The translations under genes were made by a program, and so were the position numbers. The notes below the pieces were generated by a model. That model ran no database searches. It was not told where the DNA came from and saw only the letters and a program-made list of their open reading frames with translations. Positions 7,363-15,813 of a stretch of 35,966 nt of DNA are shown here, piece by piece; position 1 is the first letter of the stretch; the number at the start of each line of letters is the position of its first letter. Source of the stretch: Nitrospinaceae bacterium (GTDB lineage: Bacteria > Nitrospinota > Nitrospinia > Nitrospinales > VA-1); contig JAJDBE010000125.1 in NCBI GenBank assembly GCA_029261515.1, positions 1-35,966 on the forward strand, written 5' to 3'.

Positions 7363-7902
7363 ATGAATATGAAAACATCAGCGGTTATCATTTCAGGCAT
7401 TCTTTTCCTTCTCGGAACCAGTTCCCAGGTTTGGGCCGGCCCCAAATACTCGGGAAGTCATCACGGTTATACCGTCCATGAAACGCACACAACGGTGACT
7501 CGGTCCTACGACGATTGTCCCGATGACAGGCACTACCGCCATCGTCATCACCGGCACCACTACAATCACCACAACAAACATCATCGCCCGCATCACTGGA
7601 AACATCATAGATCCGGACACGGTCATTCCCATGCCGCTCCCCGGCATTATTATGAAGAGCGTGTTTACTATCAGGCGCCGGCTCCGCAACCGTATTATCA
7701 GCCGGCACCCCAGCATTACTCCTCCGGCTATAACGGCAACGCCCTATCCGAAACGATTGTTGGCGGCGCCTTAGGCGCGGCAGCAGGAGCCGCCATTGGC
7801 GCGGTGGTGGGTGAACCCGCAGACGGAGCCGCCATTGGCGCAGTCGTTGGCGGATTTGGCGGCATCAGCCGCGGTATTTTAGGCCGTGGATTACTCTGGT
7901 AA
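7363..7902 (+). CDS. Secreted His-rich protein with C-terminal glycine zipper
   Basis: A 179-residue exported protein. ATG 7363 is preceded by GGAGGTG. Residues 1-25 are a signal peptide (MKTSAVIISGILFLLG, cleavage likely after VWA). Residues about 50-95 are extraordinarily rich in histidine with Arg and Tyr (YRHRHHRHHYNHHNKHH, then HHWKHHRSGHGHSH), a composition suited to binding Zn, Ni or Cu. Residues 95-125 are Tyr/Pro/Gln-rich (YYQAPAPQPYYQPAPQHY). The C-terminus has a glycine-zipper motif (GGALGAAAGAAIGAVVGEPADGAAIGAVVGGFGG broken into two near-identical GAAIGAVVG units), which in other proteins mediates membrane insertion or oligomerisation. It is probably an envelope-associated metal-binding or stress protein driven by a strong promoter. 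I know of similar architectures without a settled function. Confidence 0.8.
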   Translation: MNMKTSAVIISGILFLLGTSSQVWAGPKYSGSHHGYTVHETHTTVTRSYDDCPDDRHYRHRHHRHHYNHHNKHHRPHHWKHHRSGHGHSHAAPRHYYEERVYYQAPAPQPYYQPAPQHYSSGYNGNALSETIVGGALGAAAGAAIGAVVGEPADGAAIGAVVGGFGGISRGILGRGLLW

Positions 7903-7964
7903 CGCAGGTTCCCCTCCCTTTCCGGCGATTGCCAGAATAATCGCGACCGGGGCTTTGGTCCCAC

Positions 7965-8003
7965 TTGATCCCCCTCTCTTCGAAAAGCGGAGGGAGGGGG
8001 CTC
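7965..8003. terminator. Possible bidirectional hairpin between convergent genes
   Basis: A run of C and T (CCCCCTC near 7970) faces GAGGGAGGGGG near 7990-8000 across a short loop, in the gap between the His-rich gene and the convergent glucan phosphorylase gene. The stem is imperfect and the flanks are only modestly T-rich, so this is a weak call. Confidence 0.3.
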
Positions 8004-8107
8004 CAACTTTCCTTCAAGTTTATTCCCCACACTCTTCGGTGTCCGGCAACATTTGAAAAAAACTGAGAGAGGAAGGAAGAGGAAATTGTCAGCCATCAGA
8101 ACCTGGC

Positions 8108-9802
8108 TCAGGAAAAATACGCCTTCAAAACATACTGCTGCACCATGCGCTGGGTGTTGAAAAAAGATCCATTGAGGGCAATGGCCGCCTGCATGATTTC
8201 CACGAACCGGTCCTGGTTGACATAAAACATGGGCAGGATGACTTGTTCCAGTTTTTTGTAAAGCGAGTCCGCATCATGCTCTCCATCGCCGTCGTCTTTT
8301 GAGATGCGGCCATCCTCGCCGATCGCCCAGCCGGTGACGCCTTCAATGCATCCCTCGATCCACCAACCGTCCAGCACGCTGAAGGAAGGCACGCCGTTTA
8401 GCGCCGCCTTCATGCCACTGGTCCCGGAAGCCTCCTGGGGCGGTTCCGGAGTATTGAGCCAGAGGTCGACCCCCGCCGTCAGCAATTGCCCAAGTTCCAT
8501 ATCATAATTCGGCAAATAGGCGATGGGAATGTCCTGCCGGAGGCTTGCGGCCATCTGCACAATCTGCTGAATCAGTTTTTTTCCGCCTTCATCCTCAGGG
8601 TGCGCCTTGCCGGCAAATACGACCTGGAACTTACCCACATCGCGGGCGATTTTCTGCAACCGCTGAACATCTTTAAAAAGCAGGGTGGCTCTTTTGTAGC
8701 TCGCCGCCCGGCGGGCAAACCCCAGGGTGAACACGTTGCGGTCGAACCCGGCGTTGGTTTCGCGGTTGATATGCTCTATTAATAAATTCTTGGCCTGATG
8801 GTGCGCCGCCCAGATTTCCTCGCCGGGGATGCCAAAAGCATAGCGCAGACTGAAATTGTCCTGCCGCCAGCCGGGGATGTGCCGGTCAAACAGTTTGGCG
8901 AAAGGAGGCGAAACCCACCGGCCCACGTGCACGCCATTGGTGATGGCATCGACCTTGTAGCCCTGAAACATGTTTTGAGACACCTCCCCATGTTTCTTGG
9001 CCACACCGTTAATATAGCCGCTCAGCGTCAACGCCAGAAACGTCATATTCAGCCGTTTCTCGTGACAGATGGGATCGTGAATGCCGCAGGCCTCCCGGTC
9101 GCCCAGAACCCGGTCGACCAGCTCCAGGGGAAACTTGTCGTGGCCCGCCGGAACCGGAGTGTGTGTGGTGAAGACGCACTGCTCGCGAACCGCTTCGCTG
9201 TCTTCCGGTGCGAAAAAATCCCGGCCGGCTTTTTCCTTGTGCTCCCGCATCAGTTCCAGAGTCAACAGACTGGCGTGCCCCTCGTTCATGTGGAACCGCT
9301 CTATGCGGTTGTGCCCGAGTTCCCGAAGCATGCGGACGCCGCCCATCCCCAGAACCACCTCCTGGCAGAGGCGGTAACGGGAATCGCCGCCGTAGAGAAA
9401 ATGCGTGAGCGTCCGGTCCCAATCGGAATTTTCTTTTAAGTCCGAATCGAGAAAATAAACCGGAACTGTAAAACCGCCATCGCCTGACACGTCATAGCGC
9501 CAGGCCTTGAGGTGAACCGTCCGACCTTCAATCGTCACGCTGGTTTGCTGACCGGTGTCGGTGAGAAAATCGGCAACGACCCAGTGGACGGGTTCTTCCC
9601 TTTGCCAACCGGTGTGATCCAGCCGTTGGTAGAAATAGCCTTTGCGGTGCAAAAGCGTCACCGCCACCAGCGGGACTTGCAAATCGGCGGCAGACGTGAT
9701 CATGTCTCCCGCCAGAATGCCCAGCCCCCCGGCATAGGTGGGGATATCCGGATGCAGACCGATTTCCATGGAGAAGTAAGCGATTTTGGCGACTTTATTC
9801 AT
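8108..9802 (-). CDS. glgP: Alpha-glucan phosphorylase, short GT35 form
   Basis: A 564-residue glycogen/alpha-glucan phosphorylase of the short bacterial/archaeal type. It removes glucose-1-phosphate from alpha-1,4-glucans with a PLP cofactor. Diagnostic segments: [20 protein letters not shown] at the N-terminus (the family's usual IAYFSMEF/[13 protein letters not shown]), [10 protein letters not shown], the [13 protein letters not shown] motif, [26 protein letters not shown], and the phosphate/PLP-site block [21 protein letters not shown] near 445-465. It lacks the extra N-terminal domain (DUF3417-like) of the long bacterial members of about 850 residues. No glgA/B/C is adjacent, so glycogen synthesis must be encoded elsewhere. 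It is divergent from the zinc-ribbon gene across 245 bases, and no obvious Shine-Dalgarno precedes its ATG. Confidence 0.92.
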   Translation of the reverse strand: MNKVAKIAYFSMEIGLHPDIPTYAGGLGILAGDMITSAADLQVPLVAVTLLHRKGYFYQRLDHTGWQREEPVHWVVADFLTDTGQQTSVTIEGRTVHLKAWRYDVSGDGGFTVPVYFLDSDLKENSDWDRTLTHFLYGGDSRYRLCQEVVLGMGGVRMLRELGHNRIERFHMNEGHASLLTLELMREHKEKAGRDFFAPEDSEAVREQCVFTTHTPVPAGHDKFPLELVDRVLGDREACGIHDPICHEKRLNMTFLALTLSGYINGVAKKHGEVSQNMFQGYKVDAITNGVHVGRWVSPPFAKLFDRHIPGWRQDNFSLRYAFGIPGEEIWAAHHQAKNLLIEHINRETNAGFDRNVFTLGFARRAASYKRATLLFKDVQRLQKIARDVGKFQVVFAGKAHPEDEGGKKLIQQIVQMAASLRQDIPIAYLPNYDMELGQLLTAGVDLWLNTPEPPQEASGTSGMKAALNGVPSFSVLDGWWIEGCIEGVTGWAIGEDGRISKDDGDGEHDADSLYKKLEQVILPMFYVNQDRFVEIMQAAIALNGSFFNTQRMVQQYVLKAYFS

Positions 9803-9920
9803 GCAGCTGGATTGTCAGATCAATTTTAAAGATGGCGCATTCACCCCGGTGAAAGGGCTTGCGAAAAGCGTTCATAAACCGGGCGTTGCTAAAATCATAA
9901 AAAGCTCACAAAATCAACAA

Positions 9921-9949
9921 TTTACAATCAAACGCCTTTGCTTTATCTT
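9921..9949 (+). promoter_or_regulatory. Candidate promoter for the twin zinc-ribbon gene
   Basis: TTTACA (9921-9926), a 17-base spacer and TATCTT (9944-9949), about 100 bases before the ATG at 10048. The gene has a good GGAGGAG ribosome-binding site just upstream. The match is moderate. Confidence 0.35.
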
Positions 9950-10047
9950 ATTAGATAGGAAATCGATAGCTGCCGTCAACCGTAAAAACGCCGGGAAACG
10001 CCGTCTAACGAAATCCTCATCCCGCAGAGAACAATGGAGGAGACATC

Positions 10048-10575
10048 ATGCAATGCCCTGTTTGTGACAATCATCTCAGTGAAGTGGAAGCCGGAGGTAT
10101 CAAAGTCGACATCTGCAAAGGCGGTTGCGGCGGCATCTGGTTCGACAATTACGAGTTCAAAAAATTCGACGAGCCGCATGAATCCGAAGGCGAAGCGCTA
10201 CTCGATATTGAAAAGGACAATGCCATCACCGTCAACGCCGAAACCCGGCGCAGTTGTCCCAAGTGTTCCGGCATCACCATGGCGCGGCATTTTGTCAGCG
10301 TCAAGCGGAAAGTGGAAATAGACGAATGCCCCGGCTGCGGCAGTATCTGGCTGGACGCAGGCGAACTCGGCAACATCCGCAACCTGTTTAAAACCGAAGA
10401 AGAAAAAATCGAAGCGGCAGATCAATATTTCACCGAAGTGTTTGCCGACGACTTGCTGAAAGTGCGTCAGGAAAGCGAAGAAAAAGTGGCCCAGGCCAAG
10501 CGCTTCGCCAACATGTTCAAGTTCATCACGCCATCCTACTATATTCCGGGGAAACAAATCTGGGGCGCGTTTTAA
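10048..10575 (+). CDS. Twin zf-TFIIB zinc-ribbon protein
   Basis: A 175-residue cytoplasmic protein with two copies of the zf-TFIIB-type zinc ribbon. The first covers residues 1-35 (CPVC, then CKGGCGGIWFDNYEF). The second covers about 70-112 (CPKC, then CPGCGSIWLDAGEL). Each ribbon provides two CxxC-like knuckles and ends in the family's GIWxDxxE signature. The rest is a charged helical segment (KTEEEKIEAADQYF, QESEEKVAQAKRFANMF) and a short aromatic tail. The start is fixed by GGAGGAG about 7 bases upstream. The family is widespread and largely uncharacterised; nucleic-acid or protein binding is the usual guess. It is convergent with the MFS gene across 20 bases. Confidence 0.82.
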   Translation: MQCPVCDNHLSEVEAGGIKVDICKGGCGGIWFDNYEFKKFDEPHESEGEALLDIEKDNAITVNAETRRSCPKCSGITMARHFVSVKRKVEIDECPGCGSIWLDAGELGNIRNLFKTEEEKIEAADQYFTEVFADDLLKVRQESEEKVAQAKRFANMFKFITPSYYIPGKQIWGAF

Positions 10576-10595
10576 CCGACGCCTCGGTTCGCGCG

Positions 10596-11867
10596 TTACC
10601 CGGATTTCTTTTCGGACAATACCGTAAGCAACAACAGCATCGCGGCGGTTGCCAAAGACGCACCTATGGTGAACGCCATTTCCGGACCCAGCCGGGCCCA
10701 GAACACACCGAACAACAAACTCGCCGGCAACGCGGCGAAACCCACCGCGCCGTGAAACAGGCCGAACGCCCGGCCCCGCTTGTCACTGGGCACAAAATCC
10801 GCCACCAGCGCCCGCTCCGCGCCTTCGGTCAACCCGTAATAGGCGCCGTAGATTAAAATCAGCCCCCACAGCATCCACGCTTCGGAAGCAAAAGCCAGCC
10901 CGAAATACACCCCAACATAGATCGCCCATCCGGACACAATCGCCACGCGGCGGCCATAGCGGTCGGACAAATGCCCGCCGGGCAGGCTGAAAAAAATCTT
11001 TGCCAGATGCAACGCGATCCACAAACCGATCACCTGTAAAAGGTCGAGCTGAAATTTTGTCTTGGCATAGAACACCAGAAACAGATCCGAACTGTTGCCA
11101 AGAGTGAACAACGTCACCGCACCCAGATACCCGTAAAACCGCTTTGGCAGAGGACCGGCATTGCCGCCGGGGTGCGCCGACCCTTCCTTTGCCACAGGTT
11201 CCACCTTGCCGGAAATTTCCTCAACCTTGCCGGTGAGCACGATCATCGCCGCAATTCCCGGTATCAACGCCAATCCGAACAGCCAGCGCAGCGCCGCCAT
11301 TTCATCCGCCGTCGCCACATCCGCACCTTTTTCAATGAACGCCGTGCCGAGCAGGGAATACAGCACCAACCCCGCCAGCACAGGTCCCAGAACCGCGCCG
11401 GCGTGGTCCATCATGCGGTGAAAGCTGAAGGCAAAACCGCGCACCGAAGGATGAACCGAATCGCTGATCAACGCGTCCCGTGGCGAGGTACGGATGCCCT
11501 TGCCGACGCGATCGAAAAAACGCAGTAGAACCACGTGCCATCCGGCTCCGGCCAGCGCCATCAGGGGCCGGCTGAGGGTCGAGATGCCATAACCCCAAAC
11601 CGCGAGCAGTTTGCGTTTGCCGAGCGCATCGCTCAAACGGCCCGAATAAATTTTTAGCAGACTGGAAACGCTTTCGGCGATACCGTCCATGAGACCGATA
11701 TAAATCGCCGCCGAGGCAGCCGGTACCAGACCCGTAAAATAAACCGGGAGGAGGGGATAGATCATCTCGCTGGAAGCGTCGGTGAAAAAACTGACCAGCC
11801 CCAGCATCAGCACATTGCCGCGCACTACATTGCGCCAGTGAATTTTCCTATGGTCGTTAGAATCCAT
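10596..11867 (-). CDS. Major facilitator superfamily transporter
   Basis: A 423-residue inner-membrane protein with about 12 hydrophobic helices in two halves joined by a polar loop near residues 215-250 (KVEEISGKVEPVAKEGSAHPGG). The MFS motif between helices 2 and 3 is present as YSGRLSDALGKRKLLAVWGYG, and the second half repeats it as GGHLSDRYGRRVAIVSGW, supporting an MFS drug/metabolite transporter. RVGKGIRTSPRDALISDS resembles a subgroup of uncharacterised MFS proteins often annotated only as MFS. The substrate cannot be read from sequence. It begins at ATG 11867 and is divergent from the ParB-like gene about 200 bases away. Confidence 0.88.
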   Translation of the reverse strand: MDSNDHRKIHWRNVVRGNVLMLGLVSFFTDASSEMIYPLLPVYFTGLVPAASAAIYIGLMDGIAESVSSLLKIYSGRLSDALGKRKLLAVWGYGISTLSRPLMALAGAGWHVVLLRFFDRVGKGIRTSPRDALISDSVHPSVRGFAFSFHRMMDHAGAVLGPVLAGLVLYSLLGTAFIEKGADVATADEMAALRWLFGLALIPGIAAMIVLTGKVEEISGKVEPVAKEGSAHPGGNAGPLPKRFYGYLGAVTLFTLGNSSDLFLVFYAKTKFQLDLLQVIGLWIALHLAKIFFSLPGGHLSDRYGRRVAIVSGWAIYVGVYFGLAFASEAWMLWGLILIYGAYYGLTEGAERALVADFVPSDKRGRAFGLFHGAVGFAALPASLLFGVFWARLGPEMAFTIGASLATAAMLLLLTVLSEKKSG

Positions 11868-11947
11868 TTCGCTTAACTTTACTCTACGCTGTGGTTAAAA
11901 GAGTTAATCCGATTTAGCCCATTTTGGCTCGTTCCTGATTTCTCATC

Positions 11948-11956
11948 TGGTATAAT
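11948..11956 (+). promoter_or_regulatory. Candidate extended -10 promoter (TGG-TATAAT)
   Basis: A perfect TATAAT (11951-11956) preceded by TGG, the extended -10 form, which can work without a good -35. It would drive the small open frame at 11996 and the ParB-like gene at 12072. Confidence 0.45.
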
Positions 11957-11995
11957 CATCATAGCGCCACTGCCAAAGAAAGATTATAATTAAGT

Positions 11996-12067
11996 ATGAA
12001 AGCAACCGCGACACAATTTCGCGAAACGATCTTTCGAAGTAGGAATAAGCACGCATTAATAAAATAG
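11996..12067 (+). CDS. Possible 23-codon leader or antitoxin-remnant ORF
   Basis: A short frame starting MKATATQFRETIFRS and stopping 4 bases before the next gene, with its stop inside the next gene's AGGAAA ribosome-binding region. The first residues resemble the N-terminus of Phd/YefM antitoxins (a K-x-T-A-T-x-F-R pattern), but the frame stops before any such domain could form. It could be a leader peptide coupling translation of the downstream gene, a decayed antitoxin, or chance. No independent support. Confidence 0.25.
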   Translation: MKATATQFRETIFRSRNKHALIK

Positions 12068-12071
12068 GAAA

Positions 12072-12479
12072 ATGAAAATTACCCACCATAATCTGGAAGT
12101 CGAACTTGATGATTCTTGGTGGGAGGAAGCCGGAATGAACAGCTTTATTCCTGTAGGCCAAACTTACCGTGTGAACTATAAAATTTTCGTTAATCGCCCG
12201 GTGTTTGAGGTGCGCTTTGAGGAGGTCAGTCCGGTTCTGAGAAATCCGGGTGTTGGAATTTTTAACGCTAATGAAAAATATTCCGCCAAAGAGCGGGTGG
12301 TCAATATCCTACGAGAGTTTTTCTCCGGCTCAGAAATTCCACCTGTGGAGGTGGTTCTACAACCAATCGACAGCGAATTCCGTTTTAAACTTGTCCACGG
12401 AGTGCATCGGTTTTATTGTTCGTTGGCCGCTGGGTTCTCTCATATACCAGCGGTCAAAGGTTTTGACATTAATTCCTAA
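12072..12479 (+). CDS. ParB/sulfiredoxin-fold-like orphan protein
   Basis: A 135-residue protein. Residues 1-65 (MKITHHNLEVELDDSWWEEAGM, then FEVRFEEVSPVLRNPGVGIF) are unassigned. Residues 70-130 have the look of a ParB-like nuclease/Srx domain: AKERVVNILREFFSGSEIPPVEV, then LVHGVHRFYCSLAAGFSHIPAV, where GxHRxxCSxAAGxxxIP parallels the ParB 'GxHRxxAxxxxGxxxIPV' motif. Canonical ParB pairs with ParA and reads parS; none of those are here, so this would be one of the many single-domain orphans. The similarity is by pattern only. The gene stands alone between the MFS gene and tRNA-Asn. Confidence 0.6.
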   Translation: MKITHHNLEVELDDSWWEEAGMNSFIPVGQTYRVNYKIFVNRPVFEVRFEEVSPVLRNPGVGIFNANEKYSAKERVVNILREFFSGSEIPPVEVVLQPIDSEFRFKLVHGVHRFYCSLAAGFSHIPAVKGFDINS

Positions 12480-12553
12480 ACTAATGAGACATAAGAAGTC
12501 AATCAACTGGAGAGCCTAACCCGTCGTTACACCCCGGTGCAGGAATCCCCACA

Positions 12554-12591
12554 CAAAAAAAAGCCGACCTTCTTTTGGGAGGGTCGGCTTT
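12554..12591 (-). terminator. Intrinsic terminator of tRNA-Asn
   Basis: A 10-bp perfect stem (AAAGCCGACC 12560-12569 with GGTCGGCTTT 12582-12591) around a 12-base loop. On the minus strand it is followed by a run of T (A-run 12554-12562 on plus), directly after the tRNA-Asn 3' end. Textbook layout. Confidence 0.85.
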
Positions 12592-12598
12592 ACTATTC

Positions 12599-12673
12599 TG
12601 GCTCCGGTGACAGGACTCGAACCTGTAACACTGCGGTTAACAGCCGCATGCGCTACCATTGCGCCACACCGGA
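12599..12673 (-). tRNA. tRNA-Asn (GTT)
   Basis: The acceptor arms TCCGGTG/CACCGGA pair fully, the T-arm reads AGGTTCGAGTCCT, and the anticodon loop in the stem GCGGCT-GTTAA gives anticodon GTT. The CCA end is encoded (plus-strand TGG at 12599-12601). It is followed at once by an intrinsic terminator. Confidence 0.93.
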
Positions 12674-12710
12674 ATGGGTTTGGTGGATTAAATTGGCTTT
12701 TCTTATACGG

Positions 12711-12807
12711 TCATGCTTCGACAGGCTCAGCATGACAGACACTTCCTTTTAAGCTATTCAAACTTGCGAAAAAAGGCCACCTTTGTCACCCTGAGCTTGT
12801 CGAAGGG
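12711..12807. repeat. Paired REP-like intergenic repeat
   Basis: Two copies of one short repeat in opposite orientation: GCTTCGACAGGCTCAGCATG (from about 12715) and, inverted, CACCCTGAGCTTGTCGAAGG (within 12785-12807). Together they could fold into a hairpin. The same element occurs at 30090-30112, at 35206-35261 and, decayed, near 13575. It lies upstream of tRNA-Asn in non-coding DNA. Confidence 0.75.
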
Positions 12808-12898
12808 TGGCAGGGCTTTCCCACTTCAAGTTCTTTTTTAAAGGGTTGAAAATTAATCCATTTGCCCCCACTTGTCAAGGGCGTTTTAATTCCTTAGT

Positions 12899-13498
12899 TT
12901 ACAGCATTTCGCTGCGCCCTTCCAGCGACTTTAAAAGGGTCACGGTATCGGCATATTCGATGTCGGAGCCAATGGGCAGGCCGCGGGCGATTCGCGTCAC
13001 TTTAACGGGATAAGGTTTCAACACTTTGGAGATGTACACCGCCGTGGATTCTCCCTCCATGTTGGGGTTGGTCGCGAGAATCACCTCTTGGATACCGCCT
13101 TTTTCCACTTTTTCTTTCAATTGCTGGATCGTCAGCTCCGAGGGGCCGATGCCGTCCAATGGCGAGATGACCCCCATCAGCACATGGTAAACGCCCTTGT
13201 ACTGCCCCATATTTTCCAACACGTACACATCGTGCGGCTCTTCCACCACGCACACCTGGGTGTGATCGCGATTCGGCCCCTGGCAAATATCGCAGGGGTC
13301 CCGCTCGGTGATGCCGTGGCACACAGAACACAGGATGATCTTTGCTTTGACGTTTTGAATCGCCTGCGCCAGTTTTTCCGCGCGTTCGGTGGTGCCGCGC
13401 AACATGAAAAACGACAGCCTCTCGGCGGTTTTCTGGCCGATGCCCGGCAGTTTCTTTAATTCATCCACCAGATCTGTTACCGCTTGCGGTCTTTTCAC
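12899..13498 (-). CDS. recR: Recombination mediator RecR
   Basis: A 199-residue RecR, full length for the family. Helix-hairpin-helix region LPGIGQKTAERLSF (about residues 17-30), C4 zinc finger CSVC...CDIC (57-72), and a Toprim domain with VVEEPHDVYVLE and ATNPNMEGESTAVYI. It works with RecF and RecO to load RecA onto SSB-coated gaps. It starts at a GTG (13498-13496) with no visible Shine-Dalgarno. It closes the dnaX-ybaB-recR cluster, an order widely conserved in bacteria. The 105-base spacer to ybaB holds a decayed copy of the intergenic repeat, so co-transcription across it is likely but not certain. Confidence 0.95.
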   Translation of the reverse strand: MKRPQAVTDLVDELKKLPGIGQKTAERLSFFMLRGTTERAEKLAQAIQNVKAKIILCSVCHGITERDPCDICQGPNRDHTQVCVVEEPHDVYVLENMGQYKGVYHVLMGVISPLDGIGPSELTIQQLKEKVEKGGIQEVILATNPNMEGESTAVYISKVLKPYPVKVTRIARGLPIGSDIEYADTVTLLKSLEGRSEML

Positions 13499-13603
13499 GT
13501 TGGCAATCTAAAATAAAAAGGTGAGGAGCAAATCCCCCGATTTTCTCTAAAAATGGGGCGCCATGCTGCATCCTGCAACAGGCTCAGGACGAAAGTTGTT
13601 TCA

Positions 13604-13927
13604 TCAGGTGTTGGGAAACAGGCCGGGAATCTTGATGCCGCCTGTCAGCTTGGTCATTTCTTCCTGGGCCAGTTCCTTGACTTTGCGGTGCACCTCGTTC
13701 ATGGCTCCGGTGACCAGGTCTTCGAGCACTTCCTTATCCTGCATATTGATGAGCTCTTCATCGATGTGCACCGAGAGAATCTGGTTGATGCCGTTGGCGG
13801 TGACTTTCACCATACCGCCTCCTGTGGAAGCCTCGACGGTTTTCTCCGCCAGTTCTTTTTGAATATCGCCGATCTTCGATTGCAACTCCTGCGCCTGCTT
13901 AAACATCGACATCCAATTATTTTCCAT
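13604..13927 (-). CDS. ybaB: YbaB/EbfC nucleoid-associated protein
   Basis: A 107-residue YbaB/EbfC family protein of standard length. It shows the N-terminal dimerisation helix (FKQAQELQSKIGDIQKELAEKTVEAS), the GGGMVKVTANG strand pair and the C-terminal helix (DLVTGAMNEVHRKVKELAQEEMTKLTGG). YbaB dimers bind DNA and are usually encoded between dnaX and recR, exactly as here. It is separated from dnaX by 34 bases and is very likely translated from the same message. Confidence 0.95.
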   Translation of the reverse strand: MENNWMSMFKQAQELQSKIGDIQKELAEKTVEASTGGGMVKVTANGINQILSVHIDEELINMQDKEVLEDLVTGAMNEVHRKVKELAQEEMTKLTGGIKIPGLFPNT

Positions 13928-13961
13928 AATTTCTAATCCGTATTATGCGGCTCGGTTTGGC

Positions 13962-15590
13962 TCAGCGCACCACCACTCCGCCGAAAATATCCATCGCTTC
14001 CTGAATGATTTCCGCTTCGGCGATCGCGCCTGTGCTGTGATTAGTGTCGTGAGGCGTTTTTTTTTTCTGCCCCGTGTGCTCGGAAGACACGTCCGCCCCT
14101 CCGTTACTGCTGTTAAGAGACAACTTGACCTCGACGTCCCGGTTCAAGACAGCTTTGACCCCGGCGCGGATCGCTTTTAAGTTTTCTTCGGTGGCGATCA
14201 GCTCCTTGGTGTAGGCGTCGGCGACTTTAAGATGGATGAGCGAATCCGTGAGTTCGACAAGATCGCACACCATCAAGTAATGACCGAAAGACGCTTTTTT
14301 CCTGGAAATCTCTTGTTGGATCTTCTCCCACTCCGATCCCGGCGACCCGCTCTGGCCATTGACCATTTCTGCTGCCGCAGGTGCCGTATCAGGGACATGT
14401 TCCTCCTGTTTGCGCACAGGCACCATAACCCGATCCGCTTGCACAGGCCCCGTCTCTTCCATGCCGTTGATGGTCTCGATCAGCGCGTCGATATTGCGAA
14501 ACGGACGCACATCGGTCAAACGCAGAACCGCCATCTCGAACACCTGCCTCGAAAGAGAAGTGCGTTTCATTTCCATCTCCGCCCGGGACAAAACCGTGAA
14601 CATCTGTTGCAGTTCATCAGGCGCAATCGCCTCGGCCTGTTTTTTAAGGACTGCTATATCGCAGGTACCCGAATCCAGAATCAACTCCGGCTTGCGCGCC
14701 ACTTTGACCATGAGCAGATGGCGGATATATTCCGCAAGATCGCGGCAAAAGGTGTTGAGATCCTTGCCCAAATTGGCGACTTCCTGAATCTGTTCGATGA
14801 GCGCCGCGCCATCACGGTTAATCAGGCTGTCCACAAACGTTTCCAAAGCTTTCTGGCCGACAATGCCGAGTACGGATTCAACGGAGCCATGCGTCACCTG
14901 TTTGCCGGAAAACGCGATCACCTGGTCGAGCAGGCTCTGCGCATCGCGCATGCTGCCGGAGCCGTTCTTGGCGATCTCCTCCAGACTCTTGCGGTCGGCT
15001 TCGAAGCCTTCCTGTTTACAGATCAACTCCAACTGGTCGATGATCTGCTTGTGCGACAAGGGTTTAAACTCAAAGCACTGGCAACGGGAAAGGATGGTTT
15101 CGGGAATCTTGTTGAGTTCTGTGGTGGCAAAAATGAAGATCACGTTTGGCGGCGGTTCTTCCAGCGTTTTCAGCAATGCGTTGAACGCGCTTTTGGAAAG
15201 CATGTGCACTTCGTCGATGATATACACCTTGTACTTGCAGGAGGTCGTCGCGTATTGCAGGTTGTCGATCAGGTCCCGCACTTCCGCCACGCCGTTGTTC
15301 GACGCCCCGTCGATCTCGTGCACGTCGAGGCTGCTGCCCTGGCGGATTTCAACACACGGCGCACAGGCGTCGCACGGTTCGAGAGAAGACGCTTCCAGAC
15401 AGTTCAAAGCCTTCGCCAGAATTCGCGCCATCGTGGTTTTACCGACGCCGCGAGTTCCCGAAAACAAATACGCGTGCGAGAGCCGTTCCAGTTCGATGGC
15501 ATTGGTCAGGGTGCGGACGATGTGCTCCTGCCCGATCAACTCGCTGAATTTCTGGGGACGCCATTTACGTGCGGATACCTGGAATTCCAT
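13962..15590 (-). CDS. dnaX: DNA polymerase III subunits gamma/tau (DnaX)
   Basis: A 542-residue clamp-loader ATPase. I start at ATG 15590, which gives the conserved MEFQVSARKWRPQ N-terminus with AGGTG 5 bases upstream; a longer reading adds a non-conserved leader. Walker A is GTRGVGKTTMARIL. The zinc-binding cysteines are in CLEASSLEPCDACAPC. Walker B is YIIDEVHMLS, followed by the SRC motif ILSRCQCFEF and the sensor 2 region. The C-terminal third (after about residue 380) is less conserved and tau-like. I did not find an obvious slippery A6G/A7 frameshift site in the expected part; the nearest homopolymer is an A-run near 14055 in a KKK context, close to the C-terminus. It heads the dnaX-ybaB-recR group, just downstream of the SRP RNA gene. 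Confidence 0.95.
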   Translation of the reverse strand: MEFQVSARKWRPQKFSELIGQEHIVRTLTNAIELERLSHAYLFSGTRGVGKTTMARILAKALNCLEASSLEPCDACAPCVEIRQGSSLDVHEIDGASNNGVAEVRDLIDNLQYATTSCKYKVYIIDEVHMLSKSAFNALLKTLEEPPPNVIFIFATTELNKIPETILSRCQCFEFKPLSHKQIIDQLELICKQEGFEADRKSLEEIAKNGSGSMRDAQSLLDQVIAFSGKQVTHGSVESVLGIVGQKALETFVDSLINRDGAALIEQIQEVANLGKDLNTFCRDLAEYIRHLLMVKVARKPELILDSGTCDIAVLKKQAEAIAPDELQQMFTVLSRAEMEMKRTSLSRQVFEMAVLRLTDVRPFRNIDALIETINGMEETGPVQADRVMVPVRKQEEHVPDTAPAAAEMVNGQSGSPGSEWEKIQQEISRKKASFGHYLMVCDLVELTDSLIHLKVADAYTKELIATEENLKAIRAGVKAVLNRDVEVKLSLNSSNGGADVSSEHTGQKKKTPHDTNHSTGAIAEAEIIQEAMDIFGGVVVR

Positions 15591-15660
15591 AAGACACCTG
15601 ACTTTAAAACAGGGAAACCATTGGTGACGGGGGGAACACATCTAAAAATTAAAGGCAGAA

Positions 15661-15757
15661 TTGTTGGGGAACTCACAGCACACAAGGGATTTTGTTACCG
15701 CTGCTTCCTTCCGGACCTGACGGGGTTCACAAAGCCATGTTGCGTGAGGCCCAACAA
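15661..15757 (-). ncRNA. ffs: Small SRP RNA (4.5S type)
   Basis: The minus strand carries the invariant SRP domain IV core GTCAGGTCCGGAAGGAAGC with the GGTAAC strand after it, and the flanks close by TTGTTGGG/CCCAACAA pairing (15661-15668 with 15750-15757), giving about 97 nt of one long hairpin. It binds Ffh and targets membrane proteins co-translationally. It sits directly upstream of dnaX, a common position. A TAGAAT (15782-15777) with TTTAAG 17 bases upstream may be its promoter. The ends are estimated from pairing. Confidence 0.93.
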
Positions 15758-15813
15758 AACTGCCAAAACTATTCAAATTCTATTGGAACATGATACTCGC
15801 TTAAAATAAAATT

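Noticed and set aside
7500-7640. Short CAC/CAT repeats as a possible CRISPR or satellite
   Set aside because: They are histidine codons of the His-rich protein, with no regular spacers.
14232-15809. Long plus-strand open frame opposite dnaX
   Set aside because: It is the antisense of a strongly conserved gene on the other strand; its composition (His/Arg/Gln-rich) is that of a reverse-strand shadow and it runs through the SRP RNA.
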